Positions 35,869 through 44,567 of a stretch of DNA of 64,000 nt are shown here, piece by piece (positions within the stretch are counted from its first letter, which is position 1; every line of letters begins with the position of its first letter). Made by a program: the position numbers and the translations under genes. Origin of the DNA: Pantoea coffeiphila (GTDB lineage Bacteria; Pseudomonadota; Gammaproteobacteria; Enterobacterales; Enterobacteriaceae); assembly GCF_016909495.1 (NCBI RefSeq), contig NZ_JAFBFW010000001.1:310001-374000 (forward strand), read 5' to 3'. Under the pieces are notes generated by a model. It was not told where the DNA came from. It did no database searches and worked only from the letters and a program-made list of their open reading frames with translations.

Positions 35869-36720
35869 ATGATGACTCTGATCGATCGGGAATCGTATGT
35901 TAAGAAAAAGATGCGACCCATTACTTTTGCCAGCTTAGCTATTCTCGCTCTGTTAGTTTTATTTCATTTTTCTTTCGGAACAATCGCACTCATTGCTCTG
36001 GCTGTTACTGCGGGATATGGGTATTTAAAAAATACAATTTATCCAGAAGAATGGCAGGAGCAGCATGATAAACATATTGAGGAATCACGCGATTTGGATG
36101 AAGAACAGTTTCGTTCTCTGATCGCTCAACACCTTCCTGTTCTGGCGCGTAAAAAAAGAATGTTGGTGACCTGTGATGATTATGGCAACGTCATTTACGA
36201 TCGATGGGCAAAAGAAAAAGAGTATTACATTAATAAACTGGATTATGTTGCGTACTCTACGCCATTTTATAATGGGCTTTATCCTCGTGAACAGCGCCGG
36301 TTACTGGATGATATTGTCGATGAATACATGGCCTCTCATGATGAGGAGAGCGTTTACTCTGAAGAAATGTCACCGATCGAGTATGAACATCACTGTGCCG
36401 ATTTGTTGTGGCAGCAGGGATGGGATACTCGAGTCACACAAGGTTCTGGCGATCAGGGAGTGGATGTTCTGGCGGTGAAGTACGGCATCCAGCTGGCGTT
36501 GCAGTGTAAAAAATACGCGTCGCCCGTGGGGAATAAAGCCGTTCAGGAAATTATTGCCGGTAAAGGATTTTATGGTGCGGATGTTGGGCTGGTGGTGAGT
36601 AATAACACTTACACGCTTTCTGCCCGCCAGTTAGCGTTGTCGCATTCGATTATTCTGCTGCATCATGAAGATCTGGCAAATATCGATGAACTGTTGGGGA
36701 TACAGGAATCCCCGGTTTGA
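35869..36720 (+). CDS. Membrane-anchored Mrr-type restriction endonuclease-like protein
   Basis: 283 residues. Two adjacent hydrophobic segments near residues 20-52 anchor it to the inner membrane; residues 55-165 are an acidic, helical linker; and the C-terminus (about 165-275) is a Mrr_cat nuclease domain: MSPIEYEHHCADLLWQQGWDT, then GDQGVDVLAV with Asp199, then LALQCKKY with Gln212-x-Lys214. This is the PD-(D/E)xK variant with Gln in place of Glu that Mrr-like DNases use. Start: ATG-ATG at 35869/35872; the second has better spacing to AGGG. It stands alone with no methyltransferase nearby, so a plain restriction-modification role is unlikely. Confidence 0.82.
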   Translation: MMTLIDRESYVKKKMRPITFASLAILALLVLFHFSFGTIALIALAVTAGYGYLKNTIYPEEWQEQHDKHIEESRDLDEEQFRSLIAQHLPVLARKKRMLVTCDDYGNVIYDRWAKEKEYYINKLDYVAYSTPFYNGLYPREQRRLLDDIVDEYMASHDEESVYSEEMSPIEYEHHCADLLWQQGWDTRVTQGSGDQGVDVLAVKYGIQLALQCKKYASPVGNKAVQEIIAGKGFYGADVGLVVSNNTYTLSARQLALSHSIILLHHEDLANIDELLGIQESPV

Positions 36721-36854
36721 TAGATGACGCTGCCAAATGGTTTCGTCCCTGTGTCGCTGCGATGACTGTCGGGCAGGGGCGCAATATCGTCGCTATTGTG
36801 AAGATGCACTCGAACTTCCACTGACCTGCAATTTTTCAACATTAAGAGTGCTAC

Positions 36855-37559
36855 TCAGCGTTGTTCAACGCCAAACCATTTTTTAAAGGCCAGCCGACCG
36901 ACCGACGTGATGGTGATTTCCCGAAACCCCGTTGTCCGGGCGATCCACTGCTGGCGTTCACAGTGGCTGAAAAATGCGGCACCGGCTTCACAACCCAGAT
37001 GAAAGCGCCTTTCGCTCCAGTCCAGGCAGCCGCAGCAGAGTTTTCGCCGGTTTTTGCCGTTCAGTTCGATACCCATTTGGGCAAACTGCTGATGCCCTTT
37101 ATCCGTCAGTACCGTGCCGTCATCGGTAAGCCACGCAAGATTGACCATAGCGTCGAAGATATCGACCGCGACCTCACCGGCCAGATGATCGTAGCAGGTA
37201 CGGGCAAGACGCAGCGGCACCGGCGTGCTGATCCTGGCTGCGGAGGGGGAGCGCCAGGAAATGCCCATTATCCTTTCCAACAGCTCGGCAATATCCTGCC
37301 CGGCAAGCCGGAAATAACGATGCCGGCCCTGTGACAGGCCGGTAATTAAACTGCCGCTGACCAGCCGGGAAAGATGGGCGCTGGTGGTAGATGCCGCAAT
37401 GTCGGCAACCGCAGCCAGCTCCGTCGCTGTCCACGCCCGGCCATCCATCAGGGCACAGAGGATTTTTATCCGGGAAGGATCGGCCATCGCCGCTGCAACA
37501 TTCGCCATGGCGTGCTCAAGCGCATGGCTGTTTTCCTCTGACTCAACGGGTTTTAGCAT
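36855..37559 (-). CDS. ArsR-type winged-helix regulator
   Basis: 234 residues. The N-terminal ~100 residues are an ArsR-like winged helix (AAAMADPSRIKILCALMDGRAWTATELA, TTSAHLSRLVSGSLIT, GRHRYFRL). The C-terminal half is a second, uncharacterised region with a Cys-rich stretch CCGCLDWSERRFHLGCEAG (near residue 175), typical of a subgroup of long ArsR proteins. It is the last gene of a leftward operon after the ABM and ACT genes, starting 1 base after the ACT stop. The ligand is unknown; the cysteines could bind metal. Confidence 0.85.
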   Translation of the reverse strand: MLKPVESEENSHALEHAMANVAAAMADPSRIKILCALMDGRAWTATELAAVADIAASTTSAHLSRLVSGSLITGLSQGRHRYFRLAGQDIAELLERIMGISWRSPSAARISTPVPLRLARTCYDHLAGEVAVDIFDAMVNLAWLTDDGTVLTDKGHQQFAQMGIELNGKNRRKLCCGCLDWSERRFHLGCEAGAAFFSHCERQQWIARTTGFREITITSVGRLAFKKWFGVEQR

Positions 37560-37560
37560 A

Positions 37561-37953
37561 TCACTCCGGATTGACCGCCCATTTTTGGGTTAGCGTAGCG
37601 GCAACCTTATCATTGTCCGTCAGCAGAATCAGTTGGTTTGCATGATCGCTGTACTGCACAACAATATTGATCCCGTTATTAGCCAGTGCGGCGGCGATTT
37701 CACCCAGTTCTCCCGGGCGTTCCTGCTTAAGTTTACGAATCAGCGGCGTGCGCACGGCGGCAATCTGAAAGCCGGCCTTTTCCAGTACGTCCCTGGCTCG
37801 ACTACCGTCCTCAACTAAAAAATGGGCGTGCGCCTGTGCGCCAGCGGTAAATACGCCGCCGCCCTCCAGCCCTACGCCGTTTTGCCCCAGTAAAGTGCCC
37901 ATCGCCGCCAGTTCCCCGGGTGCGTTGCGTAAAATAATATGGATATCATGCAT
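37561..37953 (-). CDS. ACT domain-containing protein
   Basis: 130 residues that appear to hold two ACT-like segments: [31 protein letters not shown] (about residues 3-33) and [30 protein letters not shown] (about residues 75-105). ACT domains bind amino acids and related small ligands. ATG 37953 follows CAGGGAGAAAACTC. It overlaps the upstream ABM gene by 8 bases and is followed 1 base later by the ArsR gene, so all three are co-translated. It may supply ligand sensing for the neighbour; that is inference. Confidence 0.82.
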   Translation of the reverse strand: MHDIHIILRNAPGELAAMGTLLGQNGVGLEGGGVFTAGAQAHAHFLVEDGSRARDVLEKAGFQIAAVRTPLIRKLKQERPGELGEIAAALANNGINIVVQYSDHANQLILLTDNDKVAATLTQKWAVNPE

Positions 37954-38269
37954 GAGTTTTCTCCCTGTTTTCTGATGAATACTCCCGCGCCAGCTGCATA
38001 ATTCTGATGCGATAAAAAGCAAAAATCGATTTTCGGCCTTCTTCCTGGGCGGCTTTATGCATCACATTGCGTTTCCATTGCAGGACGGCTTCCTCATTTT
38101 GCCACCATGAAAGGGAGAGTATCTTTCCCTCAGTGGTCAGGCTCTGAAACCGTTCAATAGAGATAAAACCCTCGATATCCGCCAGCAGCGGTTTTAACTC
38201 TGTGGCCAGCTGCAGATAACGCGCCTGCTGTGCCGGAGTCACATCTGCTTCAAAAAGTACGGCAATCAT
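37946..38269 (-). CDS. Antibiotic biosynthesis monooxygenase (ABM) family protein
   Basis: 107-residue dimeric alpha/beta-barrel protein: [20 protein letters not shown] at the start, [15 protein letters not shown] and [26 protein letters not shown] are typical of the ABM fold. Members include quinol monooxygenases and IsdG-like haem enzymes; the residues that would assign one of these are not clear. First gene of the ABM-ACT-ArsR operon; its stop lies inside the ACT gene. Confidence 0.83.
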   Translation of the reverse strand: MIAVLFEADVTPAQQARYLQLATELKPLLADIEGFISIERFQSLTTEGKILSLSWWQNEEAVLQWKRNVMHKAAQEEGRKSIFAFYRIRIMQLAREYSSENREKTHA

Positions 38270-38433
38270 TTTCCTGCCCTTTGATTGTGGAGACTGGGCT
38301 TCACTTTATCGCTATCAGATAGTTATGCTTCGGCGACGAGCGAACTATGCCTGTTGCGGTTGGCGTAAAGGGGAAAAGTGGAGGGCGTGATCATCGTCTA
38401 AACTTAAGTTTCAGCCAGTAAAAGGAGAAAGCA

Positions 38434-38577
38434 ATGTCGAAGTCTGAACACAATTCCGACCAGCAGCGCAGAAAAGAGAAGGATCATCCGGCGAAGGACG
38501 ATCCGCGGGAGCACGGAGAAATACCGCGCACCCCAGATAATAGCGACGATGATGAAAGGGATCCGCTGGATAAATAA
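38434..38577 (+). CDS. Small hydrophilic protein, 47 aa
   Basis: Begins MSKSEHNSDQQRRKEKDHPA and ends DDDERDPLDK. Almost all residues are charged or polar, so it should be disordered or bind another protein or nucleic acid. ATG 38434 follows AAGGAGAAAGCA, a strong ribosome site, and the codon pattern is chromosomal. Similar highly charged short proteins are found across Erwinia and Pantoea relatives, but I cannot name one. Its function is unknown. Confidence 0.6.
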   Translation: MSKSEHNSDQQRRKEKDHPAKDDPREHGEIPRTPDNSDDDERDPLDK

Positions 38578-38671
38578 TCAATTCAGGCCGGTGTGCGTTG
38601 AATCTTAAATTATGGCCCGCCGATGTACCAGAGCGGGCAAGGATCTTAATCTGGATGACTGGCGCGAATAT

Positions 38672-38860
38672 TTACTCAGCCCTGCTTGCTTCGCAGGCGA
38701 GCTTCAGCCGGTTGTGCACGTCCGGTGGAATCGGTGCGGTCATCATCATCCGGTAGTTACGGCAGGCCGTGGTTTCTTCTCGCGCCTGCTCAGAGCGCTT
38801 CTCCGAGCAGGCGGTAAGGATAAGTGGTAAAGCCAGTGAAAGCAGCAGCGTATTTTTCAC
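38672..38860 (-). CDS. Small lipoprotein, 62 aa
   Basis: The N-terminus MKNTLLLSLALPLILTACSEK has a signal peptide with lipobox LTAC, so Cys18 would be lipidated and the ~45-residue polar rest face the periplasm. The start is a GTG at 38860, seven bases after AGGGAG. The mature part contains CRNYRMMMTAPIPPDVHNRLKLAC with two cysteines that could pair. No family recognised. It is divergent from the sugar-binding protein gene. Confidence 0.65.
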   Translation of the reverse strand: MKNTLLLSLALPLILTACSEKRSEQAREETTACRNYRMMMTAPIPPDVHNRLKLACEASRAE

Positions 38861-39074
38861 GGTATCTCCCTGTTGGTTATTTGAAAAAGCGCGATCCCAT
38901 ACCGCTAAGTCTAGCGTTAAAAGGTGATATCCGATCGTAAAGCGTGACGGATGTTAAGATTTTGTTAGATAGCGATTGCGATGAAATCATTTATTTCATT
39001 ATTCTCCATCTACGGTTTATGCATTTCATTTTGCATCCGAAGACATTACCCCGATCTGCCTCTGGAGAAGAATA

Positions 39075-39992
39075 ATGAAGCATCTGAAGAAAATTTTGCT
39101 GGTTGCCGCACTCAGCTGTTCCACGTCTGCGTTGGCAGAAACCATCGGCGTTTCGATGGCCTATTTTGACCAGAACTTCCTGACTATTATCCGCCATGCC
39201 ATCGATAAAGAAGCGAAAGAGCGTGGTATCAAGGTGCAGTTCGAAGATGCACGCGGTGATGTCGGTCGGCAGACGGACCAGGTGCAGAGCTTTATCAGCG
39301 CCGGGGTGGATGCGATTATTGTCGATCCGGTGAACTCGGCCGGAACCCCTGCGATGACCAAACTGGTTACTGCGGCAAAAATTCCGCTGGTTTACGTCAA
39401 CCGTACGCCGGGCGATCCGAAACTGCCGCCGGGCGTGGTGTTTGTCGGTTCTGATGAGAAGCAGTCCGGCACGCTGCAAATGGAGGAGCTGGCGCGCCAG
39501 GCAAATTACGAAGGTAAAGTCGCCGTGATGATCGGTAACCTGACTGATGCCGGTGCGTTGCAGCGTACTAAAGATGTGGAAGAGGTGGTGGCCAAATACC
39601 CGAAAATGAAGGTCGTGCAGAAGCAAACCGCGAACTATTCCCGTAATGAGGGGATGGACCTGATGCTGAACTGGCTGACCAACGGGGAAGAGATTGATAT
39701 CGTCGCCGCGAACAACGATGAGATGGCGATTGGTGCGATTATGGCGCTGCAGCAGGCCGGTAAAAAGGACAGCAAAGTGCTGGTGGGCGGGATTGATGCG
39801 ACGCCGGACGGCCTGAAAGCGCTGGCCAGTGGTAAAATGCAGGTCACCGTCTTCCAGGATGCCGTAGGCCAGGGCAAAGCTTCGGTTGATGTGGCGCAGC
39901 GGATGATCAAAGGTGAGAAACTGGATTCCTATCACTGGATTCCGTTCGAACTGGTTACGCAGGCCAATATGAAGCAATACGAGAATAAATAA
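39075..39992 (+). CDS. Sugar ABC-type periplasmic binding protein (RbsB-like)
   Basis: 305 residues: signal peptide MKHLKKILLVAALSCSTSALA with an ALA-ETI cleavage site, then a type I periplasmic-binding fold (Peripla_BP_4) related to RbsB: IGVSMAYFDQNFLTIIRHAID, DQVQSFISAGVDAIIVDPVNSAG, VGSDEKQSGTLQMEELARQ, ANNDEMAIGAIMALQQAG, VGGIDATPDGLKAL. ATG 39075 follows CTGGAGAAGAATA. No permease or ATPase gene is adjacent and a terminator follows, so it is an orphan: it may feed a transporter encoded elsewhere or act in chemoreception. The ligand is likely a sugar, exact one unknown. Confidence 0.88.
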   Translation: MKHLKKILLVAALSCSTSALAETIGVSMAYFDQNFLTIIRHAIDKEAKERGIKVQFEDARGDVGRQTDQVQSFISAGVDAIIVDPVNSAGTPAMTKLVTAAKIPLVYVNRTPGDPKLPPGVVFVGSDEKQSGTLQMEELARQANYEGKVAVMIGNLTDAGALQRTKDVEEVVAKYPKMKVVQKQTANYSRNEGMDLMLNWLTNGEEIDIVAANNDEMAIGAIMALQQAGKKDSKVLVGGIDATPDGLKALASGKMQVTVFQDAVGQGKASVDVAQRMIKGEKLDSYHWIPFELVTQANMKQYENK

Positions 39993-40016
39993 CGAACCGC
40001 ACGGACTTAATCAGAT

Positions 40017-40037
40017 AAGGGACCTCAGTGGTCCCTT
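40017..40037 (+). terminator. Terminator after the sugar-binding protein gene
   Basis: AAGGGACC / GGTCCCTT stem with TCAGT loop followed by TTTTTTA, a textbook intrinsic terminator 24 bases after the stop codon. Confidence 0.9.
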
Positions 40038-40105
40038 TTTTACTTTATAATCCTTTGACGAACCTTCTGATTCTCAGCACGAGAACGCCAGTTACCGAAC
40101 GGAAT

Positions 40106-40657
40106 ATGAATAAAAAACTGATTATCGCCGGAATCCTCGCTCTTATCGCCAGCTACGCCGGGCTCAGGCCTTCGGCCGAACACAGCCCGCGTCAGCCGCA
40201 GTCTCAGCAACAGCAACACTCTTCGAGTTCAGCATCAGAAAGGTCGGTTACCGAACAGAATCAGCAACGTTCCGGGCAGTCGGTGCAGGATACGCGCACG
40301 GCCAGTGCGCCGCAAAGCAATGATATCAGCGCACTGACTCAGCAAACTCGCGTGGCGAACTACCTCCAGCAGCATCAGCGCCTGCCGGACTACTATATCC
40401 GTAAGAATGAAGCGCGCCGCCAGGGCTGGGACCCGTCCCGCGGTAATCTGTGCCAGGTTTTGCCGGGCAGGGCTATCGGCGGCGATCGTTTCAGTAACCG
40501 CGAAGGAGGGCTGCCGGAAAAGGCAGGGCGGAAATGGTTTGAAGCGGACGTGAACTATCAGTGCGGTCGTCGTGGCAGCGACCGGATGCTCTGGTCCAGC
40601 GATGGTCTGATTTACGTCACCCGCGATCACTATCGCCACTTTGAACAGGTGAACTGA
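40106..40657 (+). CDS. Exported barnase-type ribonuclease
   Basis: 183 residues. An N-terminal signal or anchor (MNKKLIIAGILALIASYAGL) is followed by a ~50-residue Gln/Ser-rich linker and a C-terminal guanyl-specific RNase domain. The catalytic positions of barnase are present with identical spacing: Glu146 (FEADVNYQ), Arg160 (SDRMLWSSDG) and His175 (TRDHYRHF), 14 and 15 residues apart as in barnase Glu73/Arg87/His102. It should cleave RNA after G residues outside the cytoplasm; misplaced enzyme in the cytoplasm would be toxic. The barstar gene begins 1 base after its stop. ATG 40106 was chosen by signal peptide position. Confidence 0.88.
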   Translation: MNKKLIIAGILALIASYAGLRPSAEHSPRQPQSQQQQHSSSSASERSVTEQNQQRSGQSVQDTRTASAPQSNDISALTQQTRVANYLQQHQRLPDYYIRKNEARRQGWDPSRGNLCQVLPGRAIGGDRFSNREGGLPEKAGRKWFEADVNYQCGRRGSDRMLWSSDGLIYVTRDHYRHFEQVN

Positions 40658-40658
40658 A

Positions 40659-40934
40659 ATGCAGCTGGTCAGCTTCGATCTCCATGATGTGCGTGATGAG
40701 CAGGATTTCTACCGGCAGTTTGCGGAGAAATTCGGCCTGCACGGCTTCGGTAATAACCTTGATGCGCTGTGGGATGTGCTGACCGGCGAGGTTTCGCTGC
40801 CGCTGCGCATTATGCTCAGGCATTTGCCGCAGCATCCCGCCGAGGCAGGCTTGCGGCGCATCGTGACGGTGATGCAGGAAGCTGAATCCGAAACGGCAGG
40901 GGCCTTCAGCGTTCGAACCTCCCAGCCGCTGTAG
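40659..40934 (+). CDS. Barstar-family ribonuclease inhibitor
   Basis: 91 residues of the barstar (Barstar/YhcO) family: [41 protein letters not shown] matches the helix that occludes the RNase active site in barstar, including the NLDALWD signature with the key Asp (near residue 39). It begins 1 base after the RNase gene, so the inhibitor is made with its toxin and protects the cytoplasm. E. coli YhcO is a close relative. Confidence 0.9.
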   Translation: MQLVSFDLHDVRDEQDFYRQFAEKFGLHGFGNNLDALWDVLTGEVSLPLRIMLRHLPQHPAEAGLRRIVTVMQEAESETAGAFSVRTSQPL

Positions 40935-40993
40935 CTTGCATAACGGATGCGCCGTCAGTATGGTGTGCGCATCGTTACCGACCCGGACAAAAC

Positions 40994-41269
40994 ATGACTG
41001 CGAATCACTCAAAAGACCCGCTTCACGGCGTGACCCTGGAAGCCCTGCTAACCCGTCTGGTGGAACGCTACGGCTGGGACGAACTGGCCGCACGTATCAA
41101 CATCAACTGTTTTAAAAACGAGCCCAGCATCAAGTCCAGCCTGAAATTTCTCCGCCGCACGCCGTGGGCGCGTAGCGAAGTGGAAGCGCTGTATATCGCC
41201 TCGCTTGACGAGCCGCAGGATATCCCCGCTGACAGTCCGTGGGCCAACCATCGCGGGCGCGATCGGTAA
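40994..41269 (+). CDS. VF530-family DNA-binding protein (DUF2132)
   Basis: 91 residues of the VF530/DUF2132 family: [53 protein letters not shown] is the conserved core, a small helical fold reported to bind DNA. ATG 40994 lacks a strong ribosome site. It lies 59 bp after barstar and may be on the same message; a terminator follows. Confidence 0.88.
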   Translation: MTANHSKDPLHGVTLEALLTRLVERYGWDELAARININCFKNEPSIKSSLKFLRRTPWARSEVEALYIASLDEPQDIPADSPWANHRGRDR

Positions 41270-41295
41270 TTCACCGTCACCGCGAGAACCGCGTG

Positions 41296-41333
41296 AAAAA
41301 AGCCGGTATCCCTCAGCGGATAGCGGCTTTTTT
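41296..41333 (+). terminator. Terminator after the VF530 gene
   Basis: A-run plus GCCG / CGGC stem extended by partial pairing (GTATCC / GGATA), ending in a run of eight T (AAAAAAGCCG 41296-41305; CGGCTTTTTT 41324-41333). The symmetrical A- and T-runs would allow function in both directions. Confidence 0.85.
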
Positions 41334-41440
41334 TTGCCCGATCGATGCAGTTTCAGAACAGGCTTAACCCTGTTCCGCTTACTCCGGCACGTGATGGACG
41401 CTATAATTGACCGTTCATTATTGGCTGGAGAAATTGCCGG

Positions 41441-42508
41441 ATGTTTACCCGTTCCACCCTCACCGTTATCTTTGCCGCAGGTATTCTGACCGGCTGCGCG
41501 CCGCAGTCTTCCGGTACTGCATCCATCAGCGCCATTGACGAGGGTTCGCCCGCCGCTGCTCAGGCGTCCAGCGTTTATGTGAACACCACGCATATTCAGG
41601 ATCAGACTGTGGCGGCGGTGGATAGCTCTGCAACGCAGGCACAAAATCAGACTGCATCAACTGCATCAACTGCATCAACTGCATCAACTGCATCAACTGC
41701 ATCAACTGCATCAACTGCATCAACTGCTTCGACTGCCTCGACGGGCACGCAGGCTAACAGCAGCCCGGCTCCGGCTTCAAGCAGCGCTAATGCCAGTGCT
41801 GGCAACTCGGCGTCTGCGGGTTCTCAGACTCCGTCAACGCAAACCGAGACCGCAACGGCGCAGAATGCTGCCGCAGATACGGCGAGTGCTTCCACTCAGA
41901 CCACGGCGGCGGATGCATCGAACGCCACGGCTCAGGGCACCGCGACGACCTCTGCTACCGCTGCGGCTACAACGGCAGCTCCATCGGCCTCAGCTGATAG
42001 CAGCACGGCTCAGGCTTCGGCAACTCCGGCGACTTCAACGGTCACCGCGAGCGCACAGGCTCAGGGCGCAACAACCGCTGCATCGACAGCATCGACGCCC
42101 GCTGCCCCTGCGGACAGTGCCCCGGCAGAAACCGCCGGCATCACCCCACCGATTGTTCCTGTGGTCACCACCGCAGCTCAGATGCAAACCGATCCGGTGA
42201 ACAAGCCCCCCGCGCAGTCTGTCATTCACGTCTATCACGCATTAACTAAGACCGACGACGGTTCGTCAATTATCCTCACGGTGGACGGCAAGGAAGCGGG
42301 CGTGCTTAAACGCGGTGAAGTGACGTCGCTGAGCGTGGCACCGGGTAAGCATAAGCTGGGCGGCTACGTTCGCACGCTGTTTGGCATGGGCCGCGTGACC
42401 ATCCCCGCGTTGGATATCACCACATCATCCTGGGCCGCCACCAAAATTTCCTATGCGGTCACCAAAGATAAACCGGGCTTTACGCTGACTAAGAAAGGGA
42501 ATAGCTGA
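41441..42508 (+). CDS. Ser/Thr/Ala-rich repeat lipoprotein
   Basis: 355 residues. Signal peptide with lipobox LTGC (Cys19), so the protein is anchored by lipid. Residues ~50-240 are low-complexity Ser/Thr/Ala/Gln with ten tandem Thr-Ala-Ser units (residues 71-100). The C-terminal ~110 residues form a folded domain: SVIHVYHALTKTDDGSSIILTVDGKEAGVLKRGEVTSLSVAPGKHKLGGYV, similar in type to small PEGA/DUF2846-like lipoprotein domains. The shape, lipid anchor then long flexible stalk then beta domain, fits a cell-envelope or surface protein. ATG 41441 gives the signal peptide. I know no named homologue. Confidence 0.75.
   Translation: MFTRSTLTVIFAAGILTGCAPQSSGTASISAIDEGSPAAAQASSVYVNTTHIQDQTVAAVDSSATQAQNQTASTASTASTASTASTASTASTASTASTASTGTQANSSPAPASSSANASAGNSASAGSQTPSTQTETATAQNAAADTASASTQTTAADASNATAQGTATTSATAAATTAAPSASADSSTAQASATPATSTVTASAQAQGATTAASTASTPAAPADSAPAETAGITPPIVPVVTTAAQMQTDPVNKPPAQSVIHVYHALTKTDDGSSIILTVDGKEAGVLKRGEVTSLSVAPGKHKLGGYVRTLFGMGRVTIPALDITTSSWAATKISYAVTKDKPGFTLTKKGNS
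41651..41740 (+). repeat. 9-bp tandem repeat (ACTGCATCA), ten copies
   Basis: Eight perfect copies from 41651 to 41722 followed by ACTGCTTCG and ACTGCCTCG. The unit is in frame with the lipoprotein gene and encodes Thr-Ala-Ser. Unit length is a multiple of three, so slippage would lengthen or shorten the stalk without breaking the frame. Confidence 0.95.
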
Positions 42509-42510
42509 AA

Positions 42511-42559
42511 GCAGGAAGCAGGAAGCAGGAAGCAGGAAGCAGGAAGCAGGAAGCAGGAA
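42511..42559. repeat. 7-bp tandem repeat (GCAGGAA), seven copies
   Basis: Seven perfect GCAGGAA copies directly after the lipoprotein stop codon, then degraded units to about 42575. The repeat lies in the 3' untranslated gap between the lipoprotein gene and convergent mqo and encodes nothing. Confidence 0.95.
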
Positions 42560-42632
42560 GCAGGGAGAAGGGAGCCTTGAAACATTAAGCCGAATGCTGG
42601 AACTGCTGATGGTCACGGCGGGATAAAAAAAA

Positions 42633-42652
42633 GCCCCGGCGAATGCCGGGGC
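42633..42652 (-). terminator. mqo terminator
   Basis: GCCCCGGC-GAAT-GCCGGGGC, a perfect 8-bp GC stem. On the reverse strand it is followed by eight or more T (the A-run at 42624-42632), placing it right after mqo. Confidence 0.9.
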
Positions 42653-42667
42653 AGCAGGGGCGTTAAA

Positions 42668-44323
42668 TTACAGCGCCATATCCTGTTTAGCGCTTTCTGC
42701 GCGTTTTTCCGGCTGAGCCTGTGGGGCCGCGTCGGCTGAGTTACCCATCTGGATAACCGGTGGCGTGGTCAGCTGCAGTGTGGCAGCCGTGTCATTCCAC
42801 ACCTGCTGAGTCAGCGCAACGTTACCGTTCAGCTCCTGACCGTAGCTTGGTACGATAGCGCGGATCTTGCTCTGCCATTCCGGGCTGTTGAACTGCTCAG
42901 GGAACAGCTTCTTCACCACGTTCAGCGCGATTGGTGCAGCGGTAGATGCACCCGGCGAAGCACCCAGCAGGGCCGCCACGGTTTTCTGCTGATCGGTCAC
43001 GATTTCCGTACCCAGTTTCAGCACGCCGCCTTTATCCGCATCTTTCTTGATGATCTGCACGCGCTGACCGGCCTGAATCAGCTTCCAGTCTTCTTTACGC
43101 GCGTTCGGATAGTACTCTTTTAGCGCGGCAAAGCGGTCGTCGTCGCTCAGCATCACCTGGCCCACCAGGTATTTCACCAGATCGAAGTTATCCATGCCTA
43201 CGTGAGTCATCGGCATAAAGTTGCTGGTGGTGGTGGTGCTCAGCAGGTCGAACAGCGAGCCGTTTTTCAGGAACTTGGTAGAGAAGGTGGCGAACGGTCC
43301 AAACAGCACGACACGCTTACCGTCAAGGAAGCGGGCATCCAGGTGAGGAACGGACATCGGTGGTGCACCGACTGAAGCCTGACCGTACACTTTTTCCTGA
43401 TGCTGTTTAGTAATTTCCGGGTTCTCAGACACCAGGAAGGAACCGCCTACCGGGAAGCCTGCATAGTTGTCCGCTTCCGGGATACCTGTTTTCTGCAGCA
43501 GCTTCAGCGCGCCGCCGCCGGCACCGATAAACACGTATTTTGCGTCGACGCTGTGCTTCTCACCGCTTTTCACGTCGGTGATAGTGACATGCCAGCTGTT
43601 GTCGGCGTTACGCGCGAATTCGGTGGCTTCCGCAGAGGTTTCCAGCGTGAAGTTTTTATCTTTCTTCAGGCTGCCGATCAGCTGACGGGTGATTTCGCCA
43701 TAGTTGACGTCGGTGCCGACCGGAGTCCAGGTCGCAGCGACTTTCTGCTGCGGATCGCGGCCTTCAATCACCAGCGGTGCCCACTTTTTAATCTGGTTCT
43801 GATCGGTGGAGAACTGCATGCCCTGGAACAGCGTGGTCTGCTGCAGCGCCTGATAACGCTTGGTCAGGTAGTTGACGTTGGCATCACCCCAGACAAAGCT
43901 CATATGTGGCGTAGAGTTGATGAAGGAGTGTGGCTCGTTCAGGATGCCGCGCTTAACCTGCGCCGTCCAGAACTGACGGGAAATCATAAACTGTTCGTTG
44001 ATTTCCAGCGCTTTGCTGACGTCAATGGAACCATCCGCGCGCTCCGGCGTGTAGTTCAGCTCCATATTGGCCGAGTGACCGGTACCGGCGTTGTTCCATC
44101 CGTTGGAAGATTCGAGGGCGACACCGTCCAGTTTCTCAACCATCAGCTGTTTCCAGTCTGGCTGCAGTTCCTGCAACCAGGTACCCAGAGAAGCACTCAT
44201 GATGCCGCCGCCGATTAGCAGTACGTCGGTTTTCTGGTTGACTGGCGTTTCAGCATAGCTGGCAGAACAAACCAGCAGCGCTGACAGGGAAAGAACGGGT
44301 ATAAATCTTCTGGAATTAGACAT
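42668..44323 (-). CDS. mqo: Malate:quinone oxidoreductase Mqo
   Basis: FAD-dependent membrane-associated enzyme that oxidises L-malate to oxaloacetate and reduces the quinone pool. The 551 residues match E. coli Mqo closely: [17 protein letters not shown] (FAD Rossmann motif), [65 protein letters not shown]. It begins with a signal-like hydrophobic N-terminus ([21 protein letters not shown]), as in E. coli. The frame opens at 44341 with two Met; the third Met (44323) has AAAGAA before it and gives the clearest signal peptide. Monocistronic, with its own terminator. Confidence 0.94.
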   Translation of the reverse strand: MSNSRRFIPVLSLSALLVCSASYAETPVNQKTDVLLIGGGIMSASLGTWLQELQPDWKQLMVEKLDGVALESSNGWNNAGTGHSANMELNYTPERADGSIDVSKALEINEQFMISRQFWTAQVKRGILNEPHSFINSTPHMSFVWGDANVNYLTKRYQALQQTTLFQGMQFSTDQNQIKKWAPLVIEGRDPQQKVAATWTPVGTDVNYGEITRQLIGSLKKDKNFTLETSAEATEFARNADNSWHVTITDVKSGEKHSVDAKYVFIGAGGGALKLLQKTGIPEADNYAGFPVGGSFLVSENPEITKQHQEKVYGQASVGAPPMSVPHLDARFLDGKRVVLFGPFATFSTKFLKNGSLFDLLSTTTTSNFMPMTHVGMDNFDLVKYLVGQVMLSDDDRFAALKEYYPNARKEDWKLIQAGQRVQIIKKDADKGGVLKLGTEIVTDQQKTVAALLGASPGASTAAPIALNVVKKLFPEQFNSPEWQSKIRAIVPSYGQELNGNVALTQQVWNDTAATLQLTTPPVIQMGNSADAAPQAQPEKRAESAKQDMAL

Positions 44324-44567
44324 TTCTTTAACACACATCAATAAAAGTTTAAAAACTGGATGATTATTTTAACGTAAATTGTGATCCAGATAAAAATTTT
44401 CTTCACTTTTTTTCACATCTGGTCATATTTCGTTGATACAGCGTGATATTTGGCGATAAAACGCGCATGCCATTGACTCTGAGAATCGGTCCCTCAACCG
44501 AACGGGTTAAATTTGCGTCCGCCTTGCCCATTTGGTTATACTGAAATGACCATATGGAGGATATGCG

